From NCBI GenBank assembly GCA_026392415.1, contig JAPLCC010000032.1, forward strand, positions 1 to 50,477: DNA of 50,477 nt. Direction: 5' to 3'. The stretch is from Propionibacteriales bacterium (GTDB lineage Bacteria; Actinomycetota; Actinomycetes; Propionibacteriales; Nocardioidaceae). Shown here piece by piece: positions 17,776 through 27,217 of the stretch. The translations under genes were made by a program, and so were the position numbers. Position 1 is the first letter of the stretch. Each line of letters starts with the position of its first letter. The notes under the pieces were generated by a model. That model did not search any database and was not told the DNA's origin. It saw only the letters and a list, made by a program, of their open reading frames with translations.

Positions 17776-19431
17776 GTGACCCCTGCGCAACTCTCCACCG
17801 CCATCGTCGGCGCCCTGTCCTCCCTCGTGGACGAGGGCGCGATCGCCCTGCCTGACGGCGTTCCGGCCGAGGTGACGGTGGAGCGACCGCGGCAGAAGGG
17901 TCACGGCGACTACGCCACGAATGTCGCCATGCAGCTGGCGAAGAAGGCCGGTACGAATCCGCGGGCGTTCGCAGAGCTCCTCGCCGGGCGGCTCACCGAC
18001 GCCGAAGGCATCGGCGAGGTGGAGGTCGCCGGCCCCGGGTTCCTCAACATCACCGTCGAGGCCGGTTCGCAGGGCAAGGTCGCCGCCGACGTCGTGGCCG
18101 CCGGGGCGACGTACGGCCACACCCGGACACTGGCCGGACAGAAGATCAACGTCGAGTTCATCTCGGCCAACCCGACCGGACCACTTCACCTGGGCCACAC
18201 CAGGTGGGCAGTGCTCGGCGACGCGATCGGCCGGGTGCTCAGCGCCGCCGGTGCCGAGGTGACCCGCGAGTTCTACATCAACGACCGTGGCGTCCAGATG
18301 AACCATTTCGCGGCCTCGATCATCGCCGCGAGCCTGGGGCAGCCCAAGCCCGAGGACGGCTACGCCGGCGCGTACGTCGACGACCTGGCCCAGCAGGTCG
18401 GCGAGGCCAGCCCCGGCATCTTCGACCTGCCTGCCGACGAGCGGCTCGCCGCTGTTCGCGCCAAGGGCTACGAGATCCAGCTGGCCGAGCAGCAGGAGCA
18501 GCTCGCCGGTTTCAACACGCACTTCGACGTGTGGTTCTCCGAGCTGTCGCTGCACGACTCCGGCTCCGTCCCCGAGACCCTCCAGCGGCTCAAGGACCTC
18601 GGCCACGTCTACGAGGAAGGTGGGGCGCTGTGGATGCGCACCACCGACTTCGGCGACGACAAGGACCGGGTGCTCATCAAGTCCGACGGTGAGCTCACCT
18701 ACTTCGCCTCCGACACGGCGTACTACCTCAACAAGCGCGAGCGCGGCTTCGACCACTGCATCTACCTGCTCGGTGCCGACCACCACGGCTACGTCGGTCG
18801 GCTGCGGGCCATGGCCGCCTGCGTCGGTGACGACCCGGACAAGACGCTCAACGTCCTCATCGGCCAGCTGGTGAAGATCGTCAAGGACGGCGAAGAGCTG
18901 AAGATGTCGAAGCGGAAGGGCACCTTCATCACGCTCGAGGAGCTGGCAGAGGAGGTCGGCGTCGACGCGCTCCGGTACTCGCTGGTCCGGTACCCCGCCG
19001 ACACGCCGCTCGCGCTCGACGTGGAGGAGATCACCAAGCAGTCCAGCGACAACCCCGTCTTCACGGTGCAGTACGCCCACGCCCGGGTCTCCAGCCTGCT
19101 GCGCAATGCCGCCGATCTCGGCCTCGCCGCGGAGTCGCACCCCGAGCTGCTCACCCACGAGAAGGAGGGCGAGCTGCTGCGCGCGCTCGCCGAGTTCCCG
19201 CGGGTGGTGGCGAGTGCTGCCGAGCTGCGCGAGCCGCACCGGGTCGCCCGCTACCTCGAGGAGCTGGCCGGGACCTACCACCGCTTCTACGACAGTTGCC
19301 GGGTGCTCCCGATGGGCGACGAAGAGCCCAACGCACTCCACCGCGCGCGGCTGCTGCTCGTCGCGGCGACGCGGACGGTGCTCGCCAACGGACTCGACCT
19401 GCTCGGCGTGAGCGCGCCGGAGCGAATGTGA
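17776..19431 (+). CDS. argS: Arginyl-tRNA synthetase
   Basis: The 551-residue class I synthetase is of normal length. An N-terminal additional domain is followed by the catalytic core, with the HIGH motif as HLGH in NPTGPLHLGHTRWA (near residue 138) and the KMSKS loop as KMSKR in LKMSKRKGTFITLEE (near 378). The C-terminal DALR helical domain binds the anticodon. It attaches arginine to tRNA-Arg in the cytoplasm. It begins an operon with lysA, whose GTG overlaps the argS stop as GTGA. Confidence 0.97.
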   Translation: MTPAQLSTAIVGALSSLVDEGAIALPDGVPAEVTVERPRQKGHGDYATNVAMQLAKKAGTNPRAFAELLAGRLTDAEGIGEVEVAGPGFLNITVEAGSQGKVAADVVAAGATYGHTRTLAGQKINVEFISANPTGPLHLGHTRWAVLGDAIGRVLSAAGAEVTREFYINDRGVQMNHFAASIIAASLGQPKPEDGYAGAYVDDLAQQVGEASPGIFDLPADERLAAVRAKGYEIQLAEQQEQLAGFNTHFDVWFSELSLHDSGSVPETLQRLKDLGHVYEEGGALWMRTTDFGDDKDRVLIKSDGELTYFASDTAYYLNKRERGFDHCIYLLGADHHGYVGRLRAMAACVGDDPDKTLNVLIGQLVKIVKDGEELKMSKRKGTFITLEELAEEVGVDALRYSLVRYPADTPLALDVEEITKQSSDNPVFTVQYAHARVSSLLRNAADLGLAAESHPELLTHEKEGELLRALAEFPRVVASAAELREPHRVARYLEELAGTYHRFYDSCRVLPMGDEEPNALHRARLLLVAATRTVLANGLDLLGVSAPERM

Positions 19432-20816
19432 ACAGCCACGTCTCGCCGGGCGGCTACACCGGCACCTCGCCGCACTGGCTGCGTGAGCCGGCGGACGTCA
19501 ACGACCTGGTGTCGATCCTGTGGCCCTCCACTGCACGCAAGGACGACGACGGCGTGCTCCACATCGGTGGGCTCGCGATCCCGGACCTCGTCGCCAACGT
19601 CAACACACCGGCGTACGTCCTCGACGAGGCCGACTTCCGTGAGCGGGCCGGCGCCTTCCGCGACGCGTTCGCGGGCTACGACGTCTACTACGCGGGCAAG
19701 GCGTTCCTGAGCGTTGCCGTCGCACAGTGGGTGGCGGAGGAGGGACTGAGCCTGGACGTCTGCAGCAACGGCGAACTGAGCGTCGCGCTGCGGGCCGGCG
19801 TCGACCCGCGACGAATCGGCTACCACGGCAACAACAAGACCCCGATGGAGCTGCGGCGGGCCGTCGATGCGGGCGTCGGGCGCATCATCGTGGACTCCTT
19901 CCACGAGATCGACCGGGTTGCCGACGTCGCCACTCAACTGGGTGTCGTCCAGGGCGTGATGATCCGCGTGACGGCGGGCGTCGAGGCCCACACCCATGAG
20001 TTCATCGCGACCGCGCACGAGGACCAGAAGTTCGGCTTCTCCATCGCGTCGGGGGATGCCTTCGACGCGGCTTCGCGTGTCCTTGCGCAGAAGAGCCTCG
20101 AGCTCCGCGGCCTGCACAGCCACATCGGCTCCCAGATCTTCGACACCTCCGGGTGGGAGGTCGCGGGGCGTCGCGTGCTCGCGCTGCACGCCCGGATCGC
20201 GGACGAGCTGGGCCGAGTCCTGCCCGAGCTCGACCTCGGCGGGGGATTCGGCATCGCCTACACGACCCAGGACGACCCGGCCGACCCGGCGGTTCTCGCG
20301 GCACAGATCACGAAGATCGTCACGGGGGAGTGTGCGGCGCTCGGCATCGACGTCCCCCACCTCTCCATCGAACCGGGCCGTGCGATCGTCGGCCCGGCGA
20401 TGTGCACGATCTACACCGTCGGCACGGTCAAGCAGGTCGCCCTCGACGGCGGTGCCATCCGCACCTATGTCTCGGTCGACGGCGGAATGAGTGACAACCT
20501 CCGGCCCGCGCTGTACGACGCGGACTACTCCTGCACGCTCGCCTCGCGCGCATCCTCGGCCGAGCCGGTCCTGGCGCGCGTGGTCGGCAAGCACTGTGAA
20601 TCGGGGGACATCGTCGTCAAGGACGAGTTCCTCCCCGGCGATGTCGCCCCCGGTGACCTGCTCGCCGTCCCGGCGACCGGCGCCTACGGACGCTCGATGG
20701 CGTCCAACTACAACCACGCGCTCCGACCGCCGGTGGTGGCGGTCAAGGACGGCCGGGCGCGGGTCATCGTCCGTCGCGAGACCGAAGAGGACCTGCTGGC
20801 AACGGACGTGGGTTAA
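19428..20816 (+). CDS. lysA: Diaminopimelate decarboxylase
   Basis: The 462-residue PLP enzyme makes L-lysine from meso-diaminopimelate. The PLP lysine is K91 in [39 protein letters not shown] and EPGRAIVG are the fold-III signatures. The GTG at 19428 overlaps argS by 4 nt, so the two are translationally coupled. Its last 4 nt overlap the convergent soxR stop. The hom-thrCB genes downstream start from their own promoter. Confidence 0.96.
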   Translation: MNSHVSPGGYTGTSPHWLREPADVNDLVSILWPSTARKDDDGVLHIGGLAIPDLVANVNTPAYVLDEADFRERAGAFRDAFAGYDVYYAGKAFLSVAVAQWVAEEGLSLDVCSNGELSVALRAGVDPRRIGYHGNNKTPMELRRAVDAGVGRIIVDSFHEIDRVADVATQLGVVQGVMIRVTAGVEAHTHEFIATAHEDQKFGFSIASGDAFDAASRVLAQKSLELRGLHSHIGSQIFDTSGWEVAGRRVLALHARIADELGRVLPELDLGGGFGIAYTTQDDPADPAVLAAQITKIVTGECAALGIDVPHLSIEPGRAIVGPAMCTIYTVGTVKQVALDGGAIRTYVSVDGGMSDNLRPALYDADYSCTLASRASSAEPVLARVVGKHCESGDIVVKDEFLPGDVAPGDLLAVPATGAYGRSMASNYNHALRPPVVAVKDGRARVIVRRETEEDLLATDVG

Positions 20817-21274
20817 CCCTGTTGCAGCCGCACGGCCCCGGTGCCGTACTGGCTCAGCAGGTCGCCCGGGTTGGCGAGCTGGCACGACTTCATCGACAGG
20901 CAGCCGCAGCCGATGCACCCGTCGAGGGTGTCGCGGAGGCGTTCGAGGCGGCTGATCCGGTCGTCCAGGTCCGCGCGCCACGAGCGTGAGAGCTTCGTCC
21001 AGTCGGCGCGGGTCGGCGTACGGCCTTCGGGAAGGGTCGCCAGCGCGGCCCGGATGTCGGCCAAGGACACGCCGACGCCCTGGGAGACCCGGACGAAGGC
21101 GATCCGCCGCAGCACGTCGCGGTGGTAGCGACGCTGGTTGCCGGTCGTGCGGATGGCGGTGATCAGCCCCTCGCGCTCGTAGAAGTGCAATGCGGAGACG
21201 GCGACCCCGGCACGGCGGGCGACCTCGCCCGGCGTGAGGTCGTGGCTGCGGATCTCGCGGTTGACGTCGTTCAT
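20813..21274 (-). CDS. soxR: Redox-sensitive transcriptional activator SoxR
   Basis: The 153-residue MerR-family protein has an N-terminal winged helix-turn-helix ([26 protein letters not shown]), a dimerisation helix and the [2Fe-2S] motif [12 protein letters not shown] near residue 117, which is diagnostic for SoxR. It senses redox-active compounds through cluster oxidation. Its ATG lies 4 nt from an 18-bp SoxR box, and TATAGT inside that box (21284-21289, minus strand) is the likely -10, so it probably represses itself. In actinobacteria SoxR usually controls a few redox-drug genes and no soxS exists. Confidence 0.94.
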   Translation of the reverse strand: MNDVNREIRSHDLTPGEVARRAGVAVSALHFYEREGLITAIRTTGNQRRYHRDVLRRIAFVRVSQGVGVSLADIRAALATLPEGRTPTRADWTKLSRSWRADLDDRISRLERLRDTLDGCIGCGCLSMKSCQLANPGDLLSQYGTGAVRLQQG

Positions 21275-21305
21275 TTGACCTCAACTATACTTGAGGTTGT
21301 TGAAT
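21275..21305 (+). promoter_or_regulatory. SoxR box within a 19-bp-spaced promoter facing hom
   Basis: CCTCAACTATACTTGAGG (21279-21296) has the same 6-bp arms as the E. coli soxS box. On the plus strand TTGACC (21275-21280) and TTGAAT (21300-21305) flank a 19-bp spacer, the overlong spacing typical of MerR/SoxR-activated promoters. The box also covers the soxR -10 on the other strand. Confidence 0.78.
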
Positions 21306-21365
21306 CGGGACGTGCAGGACTGTCCGCGATCGACGATCCGGGGGCCGGTCACGTCCGAGCGCCGA

Positions 21366-21371
21366 TAGGCT
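21366..21371 (+). promoter_or_regulatory. TAGGCT -10 box of hom, leaderless
   Basis: GCCGATAGGCTGGCGGC ends at the GTG of hom, with 6 nt between box and codon. It lies 60 bp downstream of the SoxR-type promoter. Confidence 0.58.
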
Positions 21372-21377
21372 GGCGGC

Positions 21378-22685
21378 GTGAACAGTCCCCTCAAGGTTGC
21401 CGTCCTCGGCTGCGGGTCCGTCGGGTCGCAGGTGGTGCGGCTGCTCGGCGAGCAGGCCGATGACCTGGCGGCACGCGTCGGGGCGCGTGTGGAGCTCGCC
21501 GGAGTCGCCGTACGAAGGCTGGACGCGGCGCGTGACGTCGACGTACCCGAAGGACTGCTCACCACCGACGCCGCCGCCCTGGTGGCCCGGCCCGACATCG
21601 ATCTCGTCATCGAGGTCATCGGCGGCATCGAGCCCGCCCGTTCCCTGATCCTGTCCGCGCTGGAGAACGGCGCCTCGGTCGTGACCGCCAACAAGGCGCT
21701 GCTCGCCGAGGACGGCGCGACGCTTTTCGAGGCCGCCGAGAAGGCCGGCCGCGACCTCTACTACGAAGCCGCCGTGGCCGGCGCGATCCCGATCGTTCGA
21801 CCGCTGCGCGAGTCCCTCGCCGGCGACAAGGTCACCCGCGTGCTCGGCATCGTCAACGGCACCACGAACTTCATCCTCGACAAGATGGAGACCACGGGGG
21901 CCGGCTTCGCCGACGCGCTCGAGGAGGCCCAGGCTCTCGGCTACGCCGAAGCCGACCCGACGGCCGACGTCGAGGGCTTCGACGCCGCTGCGAAGGCCGC
22001 GATCCTTGCCAGCCTCGCTTTCCACACCCGCGTGACTGCAGCCGACGTGCACCGCGAGGGCATTGCCGACGTCAGTGCCGCCGACGTGCGGTCCGCGCGC
22101 GAGATGGGCAGTGTCGTCAAGCTGCTCGCCATCGCTGAGCTGTTGCCCGGCGCCGACGGGGACGAGCCGGCCGTGAGCGTCCGGGTCCACCCCGCGATGA
22201 TCCCGCGGTCGCACCCGCTGGCCAGCGTTCGCGGCGCCTACAACGCCGTCTTCGTGGAGTCCGAGGCCGCCGGCCAGCTGATGTTCTACGGTCCGGGCGC
22301 CGGTGGCGCGCCGACCGCCAGCGCGGTGCTCGGCGACCTCGTCACGGTCGCCCGCAACCACCGTCAGGGGACGCGCGGCGTGGGCGAGTCGGCGTACGCC
22401 GACCGCGCCCTGCTGCCGATGGGGGAGACCCTGACCCGCTACCACGTGGCGATCGACGTCGACGACCGCGCCGGTGTGCTGGCCGCGGTCGCGCTGGCAT
22501 TCGCCGAGCACGGGGTCTCCATCCAGACCGTTCGCCAGGAGGGCAGGGGCAACGACGCCCAGCTCGTCGTCGTCTCGCACGAAGCCACGGACGCGGCCCT
22601 CGCTGCCACCGTCGAGCAGTTGCGCGACATGGACATCGTTCGCGAGGTCACCTCGGTGATGCGCGTCGAGGGGACCGAAGAGTGA
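21378..22685 (+). CDS. hom: Homoserine dehydrogenase with ACT domain
   Basis: The 435-residue protein has an N-terminal Rossmann domain ([13 protein letters not shown], residues 7-19; VTANKALL near 108), a catalytic domain with [14 protein letters not shown] and [19 protein letters not shown], and a C-terminal ACT domain (from about residue 350, [18 protein letters not shown]) that gives threonine feedback control in this family. It reduces aspartate semialdehyde to homoserine. Start GTG 21378 follows a leaderless promoter. The stop overlaps the thrC start. Confidence 0.96.
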   Translation: MNSPLKVAVLGCGSVGSQVVRLLGEQADDLAARVGARVELAGVAVRRLDAARDVDVPEGLLTTDAAALVARPDIDLVIEVIGGIEPARSLILSALENGASVVTANKALLAEDGATLFEAAEKAGRDLYYEAAVAGAIPIVRPLRESLAGDKVTRVLGIVNGTTNFILDKMETTGAGFADALEEAQALGYAEADPTADVEGFDAAAKAAILASLAFHTRVTAADVHREGIADVSAADVRSAREMGSVVKLLAIAELLPGADGDEPAVSVRVHPAMIPRSHPLASVRGAYNAVFVESEAAGQLMFYGPGAGGAPTASAVLGDLVTVARNHRQGTRGVGESAYADRALLPMGETLTRYHVAIDVDDRAGVLAAVALAFAEHGVSIQTVRQEGRGNDAQLVVVSHEATDAALAATVEQLRDMDIVREVTSVMRVEGTEE

Positions 22686-23764
22686 CCAGTGTGAGCAGCA
22701 ACAGGGCCAACGGGCAGTGGCGTGGCGTGATCGAGGAGTATCGCGAGCTCCTCGACATTCCCGAGGGCACCCCGGCGGTCACGCTGCGCGAGGGAGGCAC
22801 CCCCCTGGTCCACTCCGACTGGCTCTCCGGCCTGACCGGCGCCGAGGTGTGGCTCAAGGTCGAGGGCAACAACCCGACCGGTTCCTTCAAGGACCGCGGT
22901 ATGACCACGGCACTGTCCGTGGCCGTCCACGAGGGCGCGAAGGCCGTGGTCTGTGCGTCCACCGGCAACACGTCCGCGTCGATGGCCGCGTACGCCGCGA
23001 AGGCCGGCGTCACCCCAATCGTGCTGGTCCCCGAGGGCAAGATCTCGGCGGGCAAGATGGCCCAGGCCGTCCTGCACGGCTCCAAGGTCATCCAGGTCCG
23101 CGGCAATTTCGACGACTGCCTGCGCATGGCCCGCGAGATGGCGTGGAACTACCCCGTCGCGCTGGTCAACTCGGTCAACCCCGCCCGGCTCGAAGGCCAG
23201 AAGACGGCGGCGTTCGAGATCATCGACTTCCTCGGCGACGCGCCCGACTTCCACCTGCTGCCGGTCGGCAACGCCGGCAACATCGCGGCGTACTGGCTCG
23301 GCTACACGCAGTACGCCGCCCTGGGTCGCGCGACCAAGCGACCGGTCATGCGTGGCTTCCAGGCAGAGGGCGCTGCGCCGCTCGTCACCGGGGAGCCGTT
23401 CCCGGACCCCGAGACCGCCGCGACGGCGATCCGGATCGGCAACCCCGCGTCGTGGAAGCTCGCCGAAGCCGCTCGCGACGAGTCCGGCGGCCGCTTCGCC
23501 GCGGTCTCGGATGCCCAGATCCTGTCTGCCCAGAAGGAACTGGCCGCCAGGGACGGTGTCTTCGTCGAGCCGGCGTCCGCTGCCGGCATCGCCGGGCTGC
23601 TCGCCGAACTGGCCGCGGGGGAGTCCTACCAGGGCGCGACCGTGGCGATCACCGTCACCGGCCACGGCCTGAAGGACATCGCCACCGCCCTGGACGGACT
23701 GGTGCTGCCCGAAACGGTCGTGGACGCCGACGTCGACGCCGCCGCCCGCGCGGCCGGTCTCTGA
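22682..23764 (+). CDS. thrC: Threonine synthase
   Basis: The 360-residue fold-II PLP enzyme converts O-phosphohomoserine to threonine. The PLP lysine is K70 in [29 protein letters not shown] binds phosphate and cofactor, and [12 protein letters not shown] is the second glycine loop. The GTG start overlaps the hom stop as GTGA, giving coupled translation of hom-thrC; thrB follows 7 nt after its stop. Confidence 0.96.
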   Translation: MTSVSSNRANGQWRGVIEEYRELLDIPEGTPAVTLREGGTPLVHSDWLSGLTGAEVWLKVEGNNPTGSFKDRGMTTALSVAVHEGAKAVVCASTGNTSASMAAYAAKAGVTPIVLVPEGKISAGKMAQAVLHGSKVIQVRGNFDDCLRMAREMAWNYPVALVNSVNPARLEGQKTAAFEIIDFLGDAPDFHLLPVGNAGNIAAYWLGYTQYAALGRATKRPVMRGFQAEGAAPLVTGEPFPDPETAATAIRIGNPASWKLAEAARDESGGRFAAVSDAQILSAQKELAARDGVFVEPASAAGIAGLLAELAAGESYQGATVAITVTGHGLKDIATALDGLVLPETVVDADVDAAARAAGL

Positions 23765-23771
23765 GCGGGTC

Positions 23772-24689
23772 ATGACCTTCGTCGACGGACCCGTCAGGGT
23801 CACCGTTCCTGCGACCTCGGCCAACCTGGGCCCCGGCTTCGACACTCTGGGCCTGGCCCTCGACCTGCGCGACCATCTCGAGGCGGAGGTGATCGACAGC
23901 GGCCTGGTCGTCGAGGTCATCGGGTACGGCGCCGGCGAGGTCCCGCTCGACGAGCGGCACCTGGTGGTCCGTGCGATGCGAGCGACGTTCGAGCGGCTCG
24001 GGCTGGCGCCCTCCGGGCTCCGGCTCTCCTGCACCAACGCGATTCCGCACGCCCGCGGGCTCGGCTCCTCGTCGGCCGCCATCGTCGGCGGGGTGTGGCT
24101 GGCCCGCGAGCTGCTCGCCGGCGGGCACCTGCTGCTGGACGACGCCGCCCTGCTCGACATCGCGGCCCGACTGGAGGGCCACCCGGACAACGTGGCTCCC
24201 GCGCTCCTCGGCGGGTTCGTGATCGCCGGCCAGGACGCCGACTCCTCGTTCTTCGCCGTCCCCGGGTCGGTCGACCCGCGGGTCAGTGCGGTCGTCTTCA
24301 TCCCGAGCGACCCTGTGTCGACCGAGGCTGCCCGTGGACTGCTGCCGGCCGACGTACCGCATGCCGACGCCGCGGCCAACGCCGGACGGGCGGCGCTGAT
24401 GGTCGCCGCGCTCTCCGGCCGACCCGAGGAGCTGCTTCGCGCGACCGAGGACAGACTGCACCAGCAGTACCGTCGCCCGGCCATGCCCGCCAGCCTCGCC
24501 CTCGTCGAGTCGCTCCGTGCCGAAGGCGTTCCTGCAGTCATCTCCGGCGCCGGTCCGACCGTCCTCGCGTTCTCCGACGGGGTCGACAGCCGTGCCTCCA
24601 GGGCGCTCGCGGAGAAGTGTCCCGACGGCTGGGTCACGCACTCGCTGGCCATCAGCGGCACTGGCGCCGCGCCCGCGGACGCTCGCTGA
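23772..24689 (+). CDS. thrB: Homoserine kinase
   Basis: The 305-residue GHMP kinase phosphorylates homoserine for ThrC. Motifs are VPATSANLGPGFDTLGLAL (substrate), PHARGLGSSSAAIVGG (ATP loop, near residue 92-105) and a C-terminal SGAGPTVLAF. Spacing from thrC is 7 nt. It ends the threonine operon; rho follows after a 204-nt leader with its own promoter. Confidence 0.95.
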   Translation: MTFVDGPVRVTVPATSANLGPGFDTLGLALDLRDHLEAEVIDSGLVVEVIGYGAGEVPLDERHLVVRAMRATFERLGLAPSGLRLSCTNAIPHARGLGSSSAAIVGGVWLARELLAGGHLLLDDAALLDIAARLEGHPDNVAPALLGGFVIAGQDADSSFFAVPGSVDPRVSAVVFIPSDPVSTEAARGLLPADVPHADAAANAGRAALMVAALSGRPEELLRATEDRLHQQYRRPAMPASLALVESLRAEGVPAVISGAGPTVLAFSDGVDSRASRALAEKCPDGWVTHSLAISGTGAAPADAR

Positions 24690-24893
24690 TCCGCCGTCCC
24701 CGGGTGATACATTGACGCGGCGCCGCAGTTCACGGCGCCCGGCAGGTGCCTCTGGCGCCGGCCCACTTCCTCCGGCTCGGCCGGCTCCGAAGGGCTCACG
24801 TCACTCGGCGCAGTCGTGCAGGGTTCAATCCAGTGCCGTTCCGTGCGGAAATCTCCGGATCCGGAATGTGCGTGACACGTCTGAAGGACACAC
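24690..24893 (+). promoter_or_regulatory. rho promoter and long 5' leader
   Basis: TACATT at 24708-24713 is a candidate -10, which leaves an untranslated leader of about 175 nt. The leader holds palindromes such as CTCCGGATCCGGA and a CCGGC-rich stretch, and ends in GAAGGA before the GTG at 24894. Long leaders are common for autoregulated rho genes; no known riboswitch was recognised. Confidence 0.45.
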
Positions 24894-26726
24894 GTGACCG
24901 AGACTCTCGATTCCACTGAAGCTGTCGCCGACGCCCCCAAGGCGGCCGACAAGGCGCCCAAGAAGCGCGCCGGTGGACTCAACTCCATGCTGCTGGCCGA
25001 CCTCAAGGCGATGGCCGCCGGCATGGGCATCCCGGGCGCGGGCAGCATGAAGAAGGCCGCTCTGGTCGACGCCATCAAGGCGGCCCAGTCGGCCCCGCGC
25101 AGCGCCCCTGAGCCGGTCAAGGCCGCCGCACCCAAGGCAGAGAAGCCCAAGGCCGACGAGCCGAAGGCCGAGCAGCCCAAGGCCGAAGAGCCGAAGGCAG
25201 AGCAGGCCAAGGCGGAGCAGCCGAAGCAGGGCAACCAGCAGGGCGGTCAGGGCCGGCAGGGCAACCAGCAGAAGCAGGGCCAGCCCAAGCAGGACGGCAA
25301 CCAGCAGCGCCAGGGTGGCCAGCAGAAGGCGGCCCAGGGCAAGCAGGACGGCAACCAGGGCAATCAGCCCAAGCAGGGCGGCCAGCAGAACCAGCCGAAC
25401 CAGCAGAACCAGCCGAAGCAGGGAAACCAGAACGACCAGCCCCGCAACAACGACGACGATGCCGGGCACGACGGCGACTTCGACGGTGACGGCGAGGGCG
25501 GCGAAGCCGGCAGTCGGCGCAACCGCCGCCGCCGCGGTCGTGACCGTGACCGGACGGCTGCCCGTTCGACCCGTGAGCCTGACACCGAGGTGCGCGAGGA
25601 CGACGTCCTGGTCCCGGCCGCGGGCATCCTCGACGTGCTCGACAACTACGCCTTCGTGCGGACCAGCGGCTATCTCGCCGGGCCCGACGACGTCTACCTC
25701 TCGCTGTCGATGGTGCGTCGCTACGGCTTGCGCCGTGGCGACGCGATCACCGGTCAGGTCCGCCAACCCCGTGAGGGCGAGCGCCGCGAGAAGTTCAACC
25801 CGATGGTGCGCATCGAGACCGTCAACGGCGTCGACCCGGAGCAGGCGAAGAACCGCGTCGAGTTCGACCACCTGACCCCGGTGTCGCCCGACGAGCGGCT
25901 CCGCATGGAGACCGGCCCCGACAACGTGACCGGGCGGGTCATCGACCTCGTCGCGCCGATCGGCAAGGGCCAGCGCGGTGTCATCGAGTCCCCGGCCAAC
26001 GCAGGCAAGACGTCGACCCTGCAGGCGATCGCCAACGCGGTGACCGCGAACAACCCCGAATGCCACCTGATGGTGGTCCTGCTGGACGAGCGTCCCGAAG
26101 AGGTCACCGACTTCGAGCGGGCGATCAAGGGCGAGGTCATCGCCAGCACGTTCGACCGTCCGGCGACCGACCACACCACGGTCGCCGAACTCGCCATCGA
26201 GCGCGCCAAGCGTCTGGTGGAGCTCGGACACGACGTCGTGGTCCTCCTCGACGGCCTGACCCGGCTCGGCCGCGCCTACAACCTCGCCGCTCCCGCCAGC
26301 GGACGGATCCTGCCCGGCGGCGTCGACGCCGCTGCGCTGTTCCCGCCGAAGAAGTTCTTCGGCGCCGCCCGCAACATCGAGAACGGCGGCTCGCTGACGA
26401 TCCTGGCGACCGCCCTCGTCGAGTCCGGCTCGAAGATGGACGAGGCGATCTACGAGGAGTTCACCGGTACGGCGAACCTGCAACTGCGCCTGCGCCGTGA
26501 TCTCGCGGAGCGTGACCTCTTCCCGGCGATCGACCCGGTGGCATCGGGCACCCGACGCTCCGAGCTGCTGCTCGGCAAGGAGGAGGTCGCGATCCTCGCT
26601 GCCCTCCGCCGCGACCTCGCCGGGCGGGACGGCCGTGAGGCCGGCGTCCACCTCCTGGAGCAGCTGCGGAAGACGCAGACGAACTACGAGTTCCTGCTCC
26701 AGGTGCAGAAGACCGCGCGGGCCTGA
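24894..26726 (+). CDS. rho: Transcription termination factor Rho with Q/N-rich insertion
   Basis: The 610-residue Rho has the N-terminal helix bundle ([18 protein letters not shown]). From about residue 65 to 220 a large disordered insertion follows: [14 protein letters not shown] repeats, then a Gln/Asn/Gly/Lys-rich tract, then an [13 protein letters not shown] patch. The RNA-binding OSB domain and the RecA-like motor come after, with the P-loop SPANAGKTS near residue 367 and [13 protein letters not shown] as Walker B. E. coli Rho has 419 residues; similar insertions occur in GC-rich actinobacteria, where they increase RNA affinity. GTG start follows GAAGGA. Confidence 0.96.
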   Translation: MTETLDSTEAVADAPKAADKAPKKRAGGLNSMLLADLKAMAAGMGIPGAGSMKKAALVDAIKAAQSAPRSAPEPVKAAAPKAEKPKADEPKAEQPKAEEPKAEQAKAEQPKQGNQQGGQGRQGNQQKQGQPKQDGNQQRQGGQQKAAQGKQDGNQGNQPKQGGQQNQPNQQNQPKQGNQNDQPRNNDDDAGHDGDFDGDGEGGEAGSRRNRRRRGRDRDRTAARSTREPDTEVREDDVLVPAAGILDVLDNYAFVRTSGYLAGPDDVYLSLSMVRRYGLRRGDAITGQVRQPREGERREKFNPMVRIETVNGVDPEQAKNRVEFDHLTPVSPDERLRMETGPDNVTGRVIDLVAPIGKGQRGVIESPANAGKTSTLQAIANAVTANNPECHLMVVLLDERPEEVTDFERAIKGEVIASTFDRPATDHTTVAELAIERAKRLVELGHDVVVLLDGLTRLGRAYNLAAPASGRILPGGVDAAALFPPKKFFGAARNIENGGSLTILATALVESGSKMDEAIYEEFTGTANLQLRLRRDLAERDLFPAIDPVASGTRRSELLLGKEEVAILAALRRDLAGRDGREAGVHLLEQLRKTQTNYEFLLQVQKTARA

Positions 26727-26762
26727 ACCGTCCCGGCCCCGGACCGGTGTCGCCGGTTTGGG

Positions 26763-26787
26763 GTCGCGGTCGGCCGCGACGTAGAAT
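26763..26787 (+). promoter_or_regulatory. rpmE promoter abutting a hairpin
   Basis: GTCGCGG-TCGG-CCGCGAC (26763-26780) is a perfect 7-bp stem that could end rho. TAGAAT (26782-26787) follows after one base as the likely rpmE -10, so the stem occupies the spacer of the rpmE promoter. Confidence 0.55.
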
Positions 26788-26853
26788 CATCCGTTGGCTC
26801 CGGTTCACGTCCGCATCCGCAGGACGACCCGGACCCCCTTTGAGAGGACATCC

Positions 26854-27078
26854 ATGAAGAAGGACATTCACCCCGACTACGTCGTCACTGAAGTGACCTG
26901 CACCTGTGGCAGCGTCTTCACGACGTACAGCACCGCGACCGGCGGCAAGATGCACGCCGACGTCTGCTCGCAGTGCCACCCGTTCTACACCGGCAAGCAG
27001 AAGATCCTCGACACCGGTGGCCGCGTTGCCCGGTTCGAGGCCCGCTACGCCAAGAAGGCCGCTGACGCCAGCAAGTAG
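26854..27078 (+). CDS. rpmE: 50S ribosomal protein L31, zinc-binding type
   Basis: The 74-residue protein begins [11 protein letters not shown]. It has the C+ zinc ribbon: TCTCGSVF near residue 15 and CSQC near 38. It is therefore the zinc-requiring paralogue that is usually replaced by a cysteine-free form during zinc limitation. GAGAGGA lies 5 nt before the ATG. It ends with TAG, showing that amber is an ordinary stop here. Confidence 0.97.
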   Translation: MKKDIHPDYVVTEVTCTCGSVFTTYSTATGGKMHADVCSQCHPFYTGKQKILDTGGRVARFEARYAKKAADASK

Positions 27079-27151
27079 CGACCTCCGAGCGCCGGTTCTG
27101 CCCTTGACGGGTGGGACCGGCGTTCGTCATTTCCGCCAAGGTCGTCCGCCA

Positions 27152-27200
27152 GGTTCGTCGAGTAGCCGCGAGGAACGAGCGGCGTATCGAGACGCATCGC
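27152..27200. repeat. REP-like intergenic palindrome
   Basis: TCGAGTAGCCGC (27158-27169) and GCGGCGTATCGA (27179-27190) form a stem of 4 plus 5 pairs with a symmetrical GTA/GTA internal loop, around GAGGAACGA. From memory, this resembles a TCGAGTA...GTATCGA element dispersed between genes in Nocardioides and relatives. Only one copy was noticed here. Confidence 0.55.
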
Positions 27201-27217
27201 CGTACCGAAGGAATCAC

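Noticed and set aside
25080..25440. Tandem DNA repeat as a mobile or phase-variable element
   Set aside because: The repetition is the in-frame low-complexity insertion of Rho; repeat units are degenerate at DNA level.
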